Assembly: GCA_965603515.1 (NCBI GenBank)
Contig: CBFDDH010000006.1
Span: forward strand, 24,948 to 88,947
Direction of reading: 5' to 3'
DNA: 64,000 nt
DNA from: JAUVZL01 sp965603515
GTDB taxonomy: Bacteria > Hydrothermota > Tepidihabitantia > SM23-42
Shown: positions 33,454-41,786 of the stretch, piece after piece
How the letters are laid out: each line of letters opens with the position of its first letter
Numbering within the stretch: the first letter of the stretch is position 1
Position numbers and translations under genes: made by a program
The notes under the pieces: generated by a model
The model's input: the letters and a program-made list of their open reading frames with translations, nothing else
Told to the model about the DNA's origin: nothing
Databases searched by the model: none

Positions 33454-33744
33454 TTACTGTTTCTGAAACTCCTCTGCATGGATCTTCTTCATTTGCACGA
33501 AGGTATTAGTTGTTATTTCATCAAGTGCTATTGCGGTGATTATATCTCTGTATTCCTGAGCGGAAATTTCTTCTTTCTTCAGCATATCAACGGCTATGTC
33601 CTCGTTGATATCAAACATCGCAGAAATTTTCGCGACCTTTTCTATAACCTTCTGGTCGATCACCCCGGTTTCTTCTTTTTTCTGTGAACAAGTTATGCAT
33701 ATCAGTAATACCACGGCAATTACAGGAAAAATTTTCTTGTTCAT
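33454..33744 (-). CDS. small helical lipoprotein
   Basis: A 96-aa lipoprotein. ATG 33744 is chosen because AAGGAG lies just upstream and gives the signal peptide MNKKIFPVIAVVLLICITCSQ with lipobox Cys near 19. The upstream extension overlaps the previous gene. The mature part is helical and acidic (VIDQKVIEKVAKISAMFDIN, YRDIITAIALDEITTNTF) with no recognised family. It lies between the charged secreted protein and the esterase in one operon. Confidence 0.65.
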   Translation of the reverse strand: MNKKIFPVIAVVLLICITCSQKKEETGVIDQKVIEKVAKISAMFDINEDIAVDMLKKEEISAQEYRDIITAIALDEITTNTFVQMKKIHAEEFQKQ

Positions 33745-33772
33745 ATAGGCTCCTTTGGTTGACGTACCAAAT

Positions 33773-34441
33773 CTATTTTTTGTCTTTTTTCTTTGTTTTT
33801 GATTCAGATTTGTCTTCATCGATTTTTTTCTTTATTGGCTCTTGTTTTTGAGGCTCATCATTTGTTCTGTAGTCTTTGTCTTCTGTATTTTGTTTCTGTG
33901 CTTCTTTGTTCTGTTCCTTTTTCTTAGTATCAGTTTCCTCTTCGTCTTGGCTCCCCATCTTTTGTGTCTGCTTCTCTTTCTTTATTTTTTGCTTTTTCTG
34001 TTCTTCTTCATTTTCTTGTTTATCTTTCGGTTCTTGTTTTTTTATCTGGTGTCTTTCCTGTAATTCCTTTTTTATTGCCTGTCCTAATTCCTTACCTTTT
34101 ACGCCATTTGCTTTCTGTTGGAATACGAATTCTGAAATTCCCTTATTGGATTTCCCTGTTCTTGTATTTTCTTCCATTGTTGTGATAGTGTTGGCTCCTT
34201 CGTCCGCAGATAGCTTCTTGTCTTTTACGCCCTTGATAATGCTTTGTATTTCTTTTTCTTCAGCACCGGCATCCCTTGCATCTTTGACCACTTCTGGTAA
34301 CCTGCTTACCTGTTTCAATTCCTCGACATTCATTTCAGATTTTGATCTTTCCACAATTTTTGCATCCGTATCAGCTGTTTGAGCGGGAAGTGGCAGTGCC
34401 ACGAAGAATGCGATGATTAGAAAAAAAGACCACATTTTCAT
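33773..34441 (-). CDS. secreted, highly charged Lys/Glu/Gln-rich protein
   Basis: A 222-aa protein. ATG 34441 follows AAGGAGGATATT and gives a good signal peptide (MKMWSFFLIIAFFVALPLPAQT). Residues about 30-125 are predicted helical, including VSRLPEVVKDARDAGAEEKE and GVKGKELGQAIKKEL. The last 95 residues are low-complexity Lys, Glu, Gln and Asp and probably disordered. No family is recognised. It resembles in style the Lys-rich proteins encoded at 6181 and 7904. It begins the operon that continues with the 33454 lipoprotein and the esterase. Confidence 0.65.
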   Translation of the reverse strand: MKMWSFFLIIAFFVALPLPAQTADTDAKIVERSKSEMNVEELKQVSRLPEVVKDARDAGAEEKEIQSIIKGVKDKKLSADEGANTITTMEENTRTGKSNKGISEFVFQQKANGVKGKELGQAIKKELQERHQIKKQEPKDKQENEEEQKKQKIKKEKQTQKMGSQDEEETDTKKKEQNKEAQKQNTEDKDYRTNDEPQKQEPIKKKIDEDKSESKTKKKDKK

Positions 34442-34471
34442 AATATCCTCCTTGTTTTTTCTGATCAACAC

Positions 34472-34499
34472 AGTATATAAAAATGAAGGAATAAATCAA
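34472..34499 (-). promoter_or_regulatory. promoter of the 34441-31793 operon
   Basis: On the minus strand TTGATT (34499-34494), 16 bp, TATACT (34477-34472), then a leader with AAGGAGG. Confidence 0.7.
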
Positions 34500-34548
34500 G
34501 ATGTTCGTTGAGGAGACGCGGCCTAATGCTTCGCAGGAACATCCATGC

Positions 34549-34576
34549 TTGACAGTATCAATAAGCTAGTTACAAT
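34549..34576 (+). promoter_or_regulatory. promoter of the GNAT-like gene
   Basis: TTGACA (34549-34554), 16 bp, TACAAT (34571-34576). The leader of about 85 bases carries AAGGAG before TTG 34669. Nothing else is seen in this spacer. Confidence 0.7.
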
Positions 34577-34668
34577 TACCCTGTTAGATGAAAGCAAGAA
34601 AAACTTCACAGGCATGGATTTAAATACTATTTCCTATACAAAAATTTAGGGAATCTTAAGGAGTTCTG

Positions 34669-35793
34669 TTGAACTTATGCATTGAGATAGTTAAGGACCA
34701 AAAGGACTGGAAAAGTTTTCTAGAATTGCCCTGGCGTATTTATAAGGGTAACGAGTACTGGGTACCGCCGCTTTTGGCTGACGTACGCGAAACTCTCGAT
34801 ACCAAACAAAACCCTTTTTGGAAACATGCCAAGAGAGAAATTTTCTTAGCGAGGAAAGGGGATAATCCTGTTGGCAGGATCGTCACTATAGTAGATGAAA
34901 ACCATAATGAGTTCCATAATGAAAAAACAGGTTTCTTTGGTTTTTTTGAATGCGTGAACGATTTTGAAGTAGCGCAGGGCCTGTGGGATGAGGCAAAGAA
35001 GTGGTTGAAAACGAATGGAATGGGAATCATGCGTGGTCCAACGAGCCCGAGCATGAATGATGAAAACGCTTTTCTCCTTGAGGGATTTGATAAACCATCA
35101 ACCGTAATGATGCCGTATACCGTCCCCTACTATTTAGACCTTGCCGAGCGCTATGGTTTCAAGAAGGCAAAAGACCTCTATGCGTTTATCAAATATGCCA
35201 AGGATGGAATCCCACCACGAATTGAGAAAATGATAAATCGCATTAAAGCGAGAACAAATGTCAAGGTGAGACCTTTCAATATGAAGAAATTCGAACGCGA
35301 TGTTCAATTCTTGAAGGACATTTACAATGATGCATGGGAAAATAATTGGGGCTTTGTCCCGATGACTAATGATGAGATGGATGTTATCGCGAAAAAATTG
35401 AAACAATTTGTTGAACCAGAACTGATATTATTTGCCGAAATGGATGGTCGACCAGTGGCAGTGACAGTTACTGTTCCTGATATAAACCAGGTACTGAAGA
35501 GATTGAATGGTCGCCTGGGACCTATTGGAATGTTGAAGTTTTTGTTTTATAAAAGGAAAATAACCGGCGTCAGGTCACTCATCGCTGGCGTCATGAAAGA
35601 GTACCGTGAAACCGGTATTATTGCCGTTCTCTATTATGAAACCGAAAAAGCCAATCTCCGGTTGGGGTACCAGTGGTGTGAACTCGGCTGGAACTTGGAG
35701 GATAACGACCTTATTAACAGGTTTGATATGGCAGTCGGCGGCAAACTCTACAAAAAATACCGCATCTACGAAATGGAAATCAGAAGTAAATAG
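34669..35793 (+). CDS. GNAT-like acyltransferase family protein
   Basis: A 374-aa protein of a family annotated as N-acetyltransferase-like. N-terminal motifs are FLELPWRIYKGNEYWVPPLL, KQNPFWKHAKREIFLARKG and VGRIVTIVDENHNEF. A tandem GNAT-like second half follows with NDAWENNWGFVPMTNDE, ELILFAEMDGRPVAVTV and the C-terminal LRLGYQWCELGWNLEDN. Substrates are unknown. It may acylate amino acids or peptides. The start is TTG 34669, with AAGGAG five bases upstream. The ChaN-like gene follows after 40 bases. Confidence 0.75.
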   Translation: MNLCIEIVKDQKDWKSFLELPWRIYKGNEYWVPPLLADVRETLDTKQNPFWKHAKREIFLARKGDNPVGRIVTIVDENHNEFHNEKTGFFGFFECVNDFEVAQGLWDEAKKWLKTNGMGIMRGPTSPSMNDENAFLLEGFDKPSTVMMPYTVPYYLDLAERYGFKKAKDLYAFIKYAKDGIPPRIEKMINRIKARTNVKVRPFNMKKFERDVQFLKDIYNDAWENNWGFVPMTNDEMDVIAKKLKQFVEPELILFAEMDGRPVAVTVTVPDINQVLKRLNGRLGPIGMLKFLFYKRKITGVRSLIAGVMKEYRETGIIAVLYYETEKANLRLGYQWCELGWNLEDNDLINRFDMAVGGKLYKKYRIYEMEIRSK

Positions 35794-35833
35794 TCACAGA
35801 ATTAGAGTAAAATACTATTTTGGAAGGAGAATT

Positions 35834-36844
35834 ATGAGTAATATACAAAGAGCGTACTTCTCGAATCGCTGCATTCGCTCAAGGGGGAATATTATTTCAG
35901 CTATGATCCTTGTGCTGTGCACTATGTCAGTCTCGCTGTTTGCTTTTGAGAAAAACCTTGGTGAAGGCGATTACATGGTGCACTCGGTCAAAGTCAATGA
36001 AGCAGTTACTATCGACAGAATCGTGGAAGACTTTGCAGACTATGATGTGATCATCTTTGGTGAGGAACATAATGATGCGGTTGCGCACTATCTTGAATTG
36101 TTGCTTTTCCAGAAACTGCATGATCGATATAAAGGTATGATCGCTTTATCCCTGGAGATGTTTGACCGTGATGTCCAGGTTATATTGGATGAGTATCTCA
36201 ATGGTCAAATAACTGAAAAGCATTTTAAAAAAGACGCCCGGGCATGGATCAATTATAAAGATTACCGACCATTGGTGGAGTTCGCAAAAACATCAAATAT
36301 CGATGTCATTGCCGCGAATGCACCGATGCGTTATACTAATATCGCCAGGACAAGGGGACAAGATGCATTACTTGTGATATCTGAAACGGCAAAGTCATTT
36401 CTTGCTCCTCTGCCTTATGATACGGCAACTGGCGAATACCGCGAAAAACTACTGAAGGTCCAGGAAGTCTTAGAGCCTCTGCTCATAAAAAAAGATTCGC
36501 TCATGCCCGGTGATAAGATGCAAAAGAAAATGCCGCCGGCTATGATGATTTTCAAGATCAATCAGGGACAATCCCTTTGGGATGCAACGATGGCATATTC
36601 TATTATTCAATACCGTAAACAGAACAAAGACATAAAAATCATGCACGTAAACGGCAAATTTCACAGTGATGAGTATTTCGGCGTTGTAGAGCAGTTGAAA
36701 AGATATGACCCGGAAGTAAAAATTCTCGTGATATCATCATTTCCTGACGAGCAATTCCCAGATGTTAACTTCACCCAGTACACAAATCTGGCTGACTATA
36801 TGATTATAACTGATCCATCAATCACTAAGTCGTTTGAGCAATAG
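35834..36844 (+). CDS. ChaN family (DUF399) lipoprotein-like protein
   Basis: A 336-aa exported protein. A hydrophobic segment (IISAMILVLCTMSVSLFAF) precedes the ChaN core: YDVIIFGEEHNDAVAHYLEL, ALSLEMFDRDVQVILDEYL, WINYKDYRPLVEFAK, VIAANAPMRYTN and HVNGKFHSDEYFG. ChaN of Campylobacter binds haem, and the family is often next to iron-uptake genes. None is seen here, so haem binding is only a family inference. The start is ATG 35834 after GGAAGGAGAATT. The long upstream extension in this frame overlaps the GNAT-like gene and is not coding. Confidence 0.85.
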   Translation: MSNIQRAYFSNRCIRSRGNIISAMILVLCTMSVSLFAFEKNLGEGDYMVHSVKVNEAVTIDRIVEDFADYDVIIFGEEHNDAVAHYLELLLFQKLHDRYKGMIALSLEMFDRDVQVILDEYLNGQITEKHFKKDARAWINYKDYRPLVEFAKTSNIDVIAANAPMRYTNIARTRGQDALLVISETAKSFLAPLPYDTATGEYREKLLKVQEVLEPLLIKKDSLMPGDKMQKKMPPAMMIFKINQGQSLWDATMAYSIIQYRKQNKDIKIMHVNGKFHSDEYFGVVEQLKRYDPEVKILVISSFPDEQFPDVNFTQYTNLADYMIITDPSITKSFEQ

Positions 36845-36945
36845 ACTTGGGTAGTGGAGATTTGGCTCGTTGATTCTGTGCCGAAAGATCTTAAAATTTA
36901 ATGATTGAATTCCAGCGAATCCTGTAACTGAAAAAGGAGGTTTTG

Positions 36946-37971
36946 ATGAAATATATGTTACGGCGAGTTAAATATATAATTATATTTTTCGTGCTTATTG
37001 TTCTATGTTTCGCATCATTATCACATACCGGTTCTTTGTCTGACGCAGTAGAAACGGTCAGGCAAATGAGAGCACAAGGAAAAACAAGATCAGAAATTGC
37101 AAAATATGTAAACCAGACAGTTGATAATCGCATTGTGTCTCTTAACCGTGACACGAATGACGAATGCGGACAGTTGTCCAGCCAGAAGTACAGTATGATC
37201 AAAGAGACATTTGATGCGTGGAGCCATGAGGGCATTGATGTTGATGATCCTTATGCAGCAGCTCATTGGGCATGGCAAAACGAGGCAGGACATTGTCAGG
37301 AAAATGCACACACTGCCTATCATATTTTGATGATGGCAACGGAATCAGGTGATGAGATCGGAGAGTTTGCCTGCGAAGACCATATCTATGTTGTCTGGGG
37401 TATACCCAAGGATTTTTCAGGGGAAATAACTATCGATGTAATGAATAACTGGAAAGATGCTTATGTCATTGATCCGTGGCTTGGGGTATGCAAGCCGACG
37501 AGTGAAGTGGGGCGTTTAGACCTTACTTTGACTAAGGCAGGATTATATGATATTAACCGGGTTGCTACTTGGTCCTTTTCCAATTACAAGAGGAAATATG
37601 ATATGTGGTTGAAAAACTGTGAGGATTTCAGCGGCAATTATGGCGCGACTTCGGATAAACTGATCGTGACTGATGTAAGCGGTCAGTCAAATATTCAGAT
37701 CGGACAGACCATGAAAATGATGCCGGCCGGAATCTTTCAGGTAAAACAAAAGAAAAACGAGGTGACAGTTGTTTTTCGAGGGAGCGAGCTTGCCGGCACG
37801 GCGATTGGCAGGTTAGCAATTCTTAATGACGTTGTCAAAGGGAATACAATATATGCGAACCTCACTAAGGTAAAGATCAATGGTAAGGTAAAACTGAGGG
37901 TTGTTATGAAGATCAAGAACCTCAATACCGGTGCTATTATCACACGCCAAGGGATACTGACCAAAGTATAA
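36946..37971 (+). CDS. exported papain/transglutaminase-like fold protein
   Basis: A 341-aa exported protein. AAAAAGGAGG precedes ATG 36946. A signal/anchor segment follows (VKYIIIFFVLIVLCFASLS). A Cys-His-Asp arrangement typical of papain-like or transglutaminase-like enzymes is visible: Cys117 in AGHCQENAHTAY, His146 in CEDHIYVVWG and Asp176 in YVIDPWLGV. The helix SLSDAVETVRQMRAQGKTR comes before, and a beta-rich C-terminal domain (VRLTKVKINGKV-like strands) follows. I do not recognise a named family. Substrate and reaction cannot be given, but a secreted peptidase or cross-linking enzyme is the best guess. It is alone between ChaN and the minus-strand lepB. Confidence 0.65.
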   Translation: MKYMLRRVKYIIIFFVLIVLCFASLSHTGSLSDAVETVRQMRAQGKTRSEIAKYVNQTVDNRIVSLNRDTNDECGQLSSQKYSMIKETFDAWSHEGIDVDDPYAAAHWAWQNEAGHCQENAHTAYHILMMATESGDEIGEFACEDHIYVVWGIPKDFSGEITIDVMNNWKDAYVIDPWLGVCKPTSEVGRLDLTLTKAGLYDINRVATWSFSNYKRKYDMWLKNCEDFSGNYGATSDKLIVTDVSGQSNIQIGQTMKMMPAGIFQVKQKKNEVTVVFRGSELAGTAIGRLAILNDVVKGNTIYANLTKVKINGKVKLRVVMKIKNLNTGAIITRQGILTKV

Positions 37972-38010
37972 TTATTAGGTAATAACGGTTTTAATTTTCA
38001 AAACTGGATG

Positions 38011-38724
38011 CTATATTACCATACCGATACGTATCAAACGTACCGCTTTCCACTTCCAGAATCTTAACAATTCAACAAGATTCTGAGCTGGCTCACCTAT
38101 GTCCAGAGAGAAAAATACGAATAAAGGTTTACCGAGAAGATACTTTTCGTGTAGAGGTCCCCAGAAGCGCGAGTCAAAGGAATCGTCTCGATTATCACCC
38201 ATGGCGAAAACATGGTCTTTGGGAACTACTACCGGACCAAAATTATCACGACCGTTGATCCCCAAAATATCATGAAGTTCACCCTTTTGCCAGAGCTTTT
38301 GATATAGCTGCTGATCGAGATCAATACGCTGGAATATATTGCGGTCACTGAAAACAACATAGGGTTCATCGATCTTTATGCCGTTCACGTAGAGTGTTTT
38401 ATCGATGATCTCCACAGTATCACCGGCAATAGCAATACATCTCTTAACTATATTTTTATTCTCTAAAGGAGACAAGAAGGTAATTATATGTCCGCGCGTA
38501 GGGGATGAACCGGGGATGATGGGTATTTGTTTGTTTGTGAATGGCACGGGTATTTTCACACCATAAATAAAACGATTGACAAGGAGTACATCACCAATGA
38601 GCAATGTACTTTCCATTGATGGTGTTGGTATGACCATTGCTTCAACAAAAGTTGCTCTCAGCACAAGGACGACGAGAATAACTATGATCCACGAATAAAT
38701 CTCTTTCTTTAATTTTTTGCTCAC
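38011..38724 (-). CDS. lepB: signal peptidase I (first paralogue)
   Basis: Cleaves signal peptides of exported proteins in the inner membrane. The 237-aa protein has one N-terminal membrane helix, the nucleophile Ser36 in VIPTPSMEST, the catalytic Lys near 94 in NIVKRCIAIAGD and the family box VFAMGDNRDDSFDSRFWGP. A second close paralogue is at 60911. Both start at GTG five bases after TATAAT, so both are predicted to be leaderless. Their N-termini are nearly the same, while the C-terminal ends differ moderately. Confidence 0.95.
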   Translation of the reverse strand: MSKKLKKEIYSWIIVILVVLVLRATFVEAMVIPTPSMESTLLIGDVLLVNRFIYGVKIPVPFTNKQIPIIPGSSPTRGHIITFLSPLENKNIVKRCIAIAGDTVEIIDKTLYVNGIKIDEPYVVFSDRNIFQRIDLDQQLYQKLWQKGELHDILGINGRDNFGPVVVPKDHVFAMGDNRDDSFDSRFWGPLHEKYLLGKPLFVFFSLDIGEPAQNLVELLRFWKWKAVRLIRIGMVI

Positions 38725-38729
38725 GATTA

Positions 38730-38757
38730 ATTATAATTCAACTGAGCTGGAAGTCAA
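38730..38757 (-). promoter_or_regulatory. leaderless promoter of lepB (38724)
   Basis: On the minus strand TTGACT (38757-38752), 16 bp, TATAAT (38735-38730), then five bases to GTG 38724. Confidence 0.87.
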
Positions 38758-38787
38758 TATCATGGTTGTGTGCCGCATTTCGGTTTC

Positions 38788-38815
38788 TTGACTTATGTCC
38801 TTTGCAGCATATAAT
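38788..38815 (+). promoter_or_regulatory. promoter of the 54-aa Cys4 protein gene
   Basis: TTGACT (38788-38793), 16 bp, TATAAT (38810-38815), with a 43-base leader carrying AAGGAGG. Confidence 0.85.
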
Positions 38816-38864
38816 ACTAATTGATTCTGAAATTGGTTCGATCAATATCTGCTAAGGAGGTATA

Positions 38865-39029
38865 ATGAACGAAAGCTTAAAGTGTCCATTTAAGGCCGCA
38901 GATCAAAGCAAGGAATGTGATCGGGATAAATGTGTACTGTGGCATGAAGGAGGTTGTACTTTTGTGCACCTCATTAGAGAGTTGGGGATTCTCAATGAAA
39001 CGCTCAAAACCATACAGGCGAAGTATTGA
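38865..39029 (+). CDS. 54-aa four-cysteine protein
   Basis: A short gene supported by a consensus promoter and a strong AAGGAGG seven bases before ATG 38865. It encodes 54 residues beginning MNESLKCPFKAADQSKECD and continuing RDKCVLWHEGGCTFV, with a helical end. Cysteines at 7, 18, 23 and 31 plus nearby His27 and His35 could bind zinc or an iron-sulfur cluster. The KCVLWHEGGC motif is typical of small uncharacterised proteins with this pattern in diverse anaerobes. No signal peptide is present. It ends about 20 bases before the hutI promoter and is not obviously linked to histidine degradation. Confidence 0.8.
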   Translation: MNESLKCPFKAADQSKECDRDKCVLWHEGGCTFVHLIRELGILNETLKTIQAKY

Positions 39030-39049
39030 TTGAAGAGTCATTAGTGCAG

Positions 39050-39077
39050 TTGACATAATTGAAAAATAATGTAGAAT
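39050..39077 (+). promoter_or_regulatory. leaderless promoter of hutI-ftcD
   Basis: TTGACA (39050-39055), 16 bp, TAGAAT (39072-39077), then five bases to ATG 39083. Confidence 0.75.
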
Positions 39078-39082
39078 AATCG

Positions 39083-40279
39083 ATGACTATGTTGATTCGC
39101 AACGCTTCAGAGATACTGACCATGAATGCAGGACTCGGTGTTCTGAAAAATGCCTCGGTGCTCATTGAAAACGGTAAGATAAAAAAAGTAGGTGAAATAA
39201 AGAGTGACAAAAGAACAAAAGTAATCAATGCGAAAGGTTGTGTGGTGTGTCCGGGTATGGTAGATTCTCATACCCATTTGGTCTACGGAGGTTCGCGCGA
39301 GGATGAGTTTGCCCTGCGTGTCTCCGGTGTCAAGTACGAAAAGATTACTAAAGCAGGTGGTGGTATTGCCAGTACAGTGCGTATGACGCACCAGGCAACA
39401 GAAGATATTTTGTATAGATCAGCCATGAAAAGACTGAAGAACCTTGTTAAACACGGCACGACAACCGTAGAGATCAAAAGTGGCTACGGCTTGTCAGCTG
39501 TTGAGGAAATGAAAATCCTTAGAGTGATAAAGCGGCTGAAAAAAGATTCAGAACTCGATATTGTACCGACCTATCTGGTTCATAATATCCCTGATCAAAT
39601 GAGACGCCGGGATTATATAGACCTTGTCATTGAAGAGATCATCCCCAAAGTTGCCCGAGCAAAGCTGGCTGATTTTTGCGATGTATTTTGCGATAAACTT
39701 GCTTTTACCAGGCGCGAGAGCGAGAAGGTTCTGTTGAGTGCGAAAAAATACGGTTTTGGGCTCAAAATACATGCGGATCAGTTTGGTGACATTCACGGTG
39801 CATATCTGGCCGCGAAATTGAAATGTGTATCAGCTGATCACCTGGAGTATTCCACAGCGGGTGCGGTCAGAGCAATGAAAAAGGCGGGTGTTATTCCTAC
39901 TTTATTGCCCGGCGTAACACTTTTTTTACAGTTCAAGAAGAAACCTGTTGTTAAAACCTATAGAAAAATGCGGTGTCCTCCCGCGCTCGCTTCAGATTAT
40001 AACCCTGGTTCATGCATGATTTATTCAATGCCCAAGATCATTGCGCTTGCATGTATTATCTATGGCATGCATGTTGAAGATGCTCTTTTAGGAGCTACCA
40101 AATATGGGGCTAAAGCTTTAGGTTTGTTTAACCGAATCGGTAGTATTGCAGTTGGTAAACAGGCTGATTTCGTCATATTTAACATTGATAACTACAAGAA
40201 AATTCCGTATTATTTTGGTGAGGATGTTGTTAGATATACTATTAAAAAAGGAAGGATAATATATGGAAAAAATAGTTGA
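39083..40279 (+). CDS. hutI: imidazolonepropionase
   Basis: Hydrolyses 4-imidazolone-5-propionate to N-formiminoglutamate in histidine degradation. The 398-aa amidohydrolase has the metal site VDSHTHLVYGGSREDEFALR, KSGYGLSAVEEMKILR, the later His in KIHADQFGD and SADHLEYS. The final GKQADFVIFNIDN is typical of HutI. ATG 39083 is preferred to 39089 by the leaderless spacing. It overlaps ftcD by 17 bases. hutH and hutU are not in this window, so only the last two steps are encoded here. Confidence 0.95.
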   Translation: MTMLIRNASEILTMNAGLGVLKNASVLIENGKIKKVGEIKSDKRTKVINAKGCVVCPGMVDSHTHLVYGGSREDEFALRVSGVKYEKITKAGGGIASTVRMTHQATEDILYRSAMKRLKNLVKHGTTTVEIKSGYGLSAVEEMKILRVIKRLKKDSELDIVPTYLVHNIPDQMRRRDYIDLVIEEIIPKVARAKLADFCDVFCDKLAFTRRESEKVLLSAKKYGFGLKIHADQFGDIHGAYLAAKLKCVSADHLEYSTAGAVRAMKKAGVIPTLLPGVTLFLQFKKKPVVKTYRKMRCPPALASDYNPGSCMIYSMPKIIALACIIYGMHVEDALLGATKYGAKALGLFNRIGSIAVGKQADFVIFNIDNYKKIPYYFGEDVVRYTIKKGRIIYGKNS

Positions 40280-41768
40280 ATGCATCCCCAATTTTAGCGA
40301 GGGGAGGGATCAGGCAAGACTCGATCAGATCTTAGCTGAAATTAAGAGTGCTGGTGTAGAATTGCTCGATCAAGAAAAAGACGCTGACCATAATCGTGCA
40401 GTTGTGACATTTGTAGGTGAACCCGAAGCAGTACTGGAGGCAGCATTTAGAGGTATTAAGAAGGCATCAGAGTTGATTGACCTGACCAAACATAAAGGCG
40501 AGCATCCGAGAATGGGCGCTACTGATGTTGTTCCGTTTGTACCGATCAGCAATGTTACAACGCGGGAGTGTATTGAGATGGCAAAACAATTAGGCAAGCG
40601 GGTTGCTGAAGAGTTGAAAATACCAGTTTACCTTTACGAGGCTGCGGCAACCCGATCTGACCGGCAGAATCTTGCGGTGATAAGAAAAGGTGAATTTGAG
40701 GGGTTGAGAGATGAGATTGAAGCCAACCCTGAACGTCGACCAGATTTTGGCGAGCCAAAACTCCATCCGACTGCTGGCGCTACAGTGATTGGTGCCCGGT
40801 TTCCTCTTATTGCCTTTAACGTGAACCTCAATACGTCAGATGTTTCGATCGCCCAGAAAATTGCTAAGTCGATCAGGTTTGGCAGTGGCGGTTACCGATA
40901 TACTAAATCACTTGGTTTCATGCTGAAAAAGGAGAATCGTGCTCAAATCTCCTGTAATATGACAAACTATACAAAAACACCGTTGCACCGAGTTTTCGAA
41001 ACAGTTAAGCGCGAAGCTGAAAGGTACGGTATCAGCATAAAGGAATCAGAGATCGTTGGTTTGGTTCCTGAGAAGGCATTGATCGATGCAGCGATATATT
41101 ACTTGCAACTGGATCGTTTTAGTGAAGATCAGATCCTGGAGTATAAGCTTCACGGTAAAGGTTCAAAACAATCAATCATGGATTTTCTGCACGTTTTGGC
41201 TCTGGCGCGACCAACACCAGGTGGAGGCAGTGTTGCTGCGCTTGAAGCTGCCCTCGGTACGGCGTTACTCTCAATGGTTACTGGTATCACTGTGAACAAG
41301 ACAAAAGATAAAGAACTGCTGGATTCTCATGGATTTCTAAAACTGACTACATACGAATTCTATAAATTCATTGACAAAGACAAATCGGCTTTTGATAAAG
41401 TTTTAGTAGCGTTCAAGTTACCTGATGAGACGGATGAGGATAAGAAGGATAAACAGGCGACCGTGCAAAATGCCTACAAACATGCAGCTCAAGTACCATT
41501 CGAGGTCTGCAAGAAAATCCTTTTTGTCTACCCGTATGCTAAAATACTCGCTCAGAAGGGCTTGAAAAGCGCCATTTCTGATGTTGGCGTGGCACTTTAC
41601 TCGCTCCACAGTGGGTTTATGGCTGCCCGGATCAATGTTTTGATAAACCTTGGTTCGATAACAGACTCGGACTTCAACGAATCCTTTAAAACAGAGCTTG
41701 ATTCGTTAAGAAAACAAGAGGAAAGTCTATACAAGGAGATTGAAAATATCTTCTTGACAAAGTTATGA
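40263..41768 (+). CDS. ftcD: glutamate formimidoyltransferase-formimidoyltetrahydrofolate cyclodeaminase (bifunctional)
   Basis: A 501-aa fusion. Residues about 1-295 are formiminotransferase (ECIPNFSEGRDQARLDQI, DADHNRAVVTFVGEPE, HPRMGATDVVPFVPI, LKLHPTAGATVIGAR-like region), transferring the formimino group to tetrahydrofolate. Residues about 300-500 are cyclodeaminase (LALARPTPGGGSVAALEAALG), releasing ammonia to give methenyl-THF. The fused form is as in animals and some bacteria. AAGGAAGGATAATAT precedes ATG 40263, inside hutI. The promoter for the TPR gene lies within its last codons. Confidence 0.94.
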   Translation: MEKIVECIPNFSEGRDQARLDQILAEIKSAGVELLDQEKDADHNRAVVTFVGEPEAVLEAAFRGIKKASELIDLTKHKGEHPRMGATDVVPFVPISNVTTRECIEMAKQLGKRVAEELKIPVYLYEAAATRSDRQNLAVIRKGEFEGLRDEIEANPERRPDFGEPKLHPTAGATVIGARFPLIAFNVNLNTSDVSIAQKIAKSIRFGSGGYRYTKSLGFMLKKENRAQISCNMTNYTKTPLHRVFETVKREAERYGISIKESEIVGLVPEKALIDAAIYYLQLDRFSEDQILEYKLHGKGSKQSIMDFLHVLALARPTPGGGSVAALEAALGTALLSMVTGITVNKTKDKELLDSHGFLKLTTYEFYKFIDKDKSAFDKVLVAFKLPDETDEDKKDKQATVQNAYKHAAQVPFEVCKKILFVYPYAKILAQKGLKSAISDVGVALYSLHSGFMAARINVLINLGSITDSDFNESFKTELDSLRKQEESLYKEIENIFLTKL

Positions 41769-41781
41769 ATTAGGTTATAAT
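41754..41781 (+). promoter_or_regulatory. leaderless promoter of the TPR-AAA cluster
   Basis: TTGACA (41754-41759, inside the last ftcD codons), 16 bp, TATAAT (41776-41781), then five bases to ATG 41787. Confidence 0.85.
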
Positions 41782-41786
41782 TTTCA

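Noticed and set aside
33842..34382. Long Phe/Leu-rich plus-strand frames opposite the charged secreted protein
   Set aside because: They are the complement of Lys/Glu codons (AAA, GAA read as TTT, TTC), with no start signals. The minus gene has a promoter, ribosome site and signal peptide.
35606..35833. Upstream extension of the ChaN-like frame
   Set aside because: It overlaps the GNAT-like gene in another frame, while AAGGAG and the signal-like N-terminus support ATG 35834.
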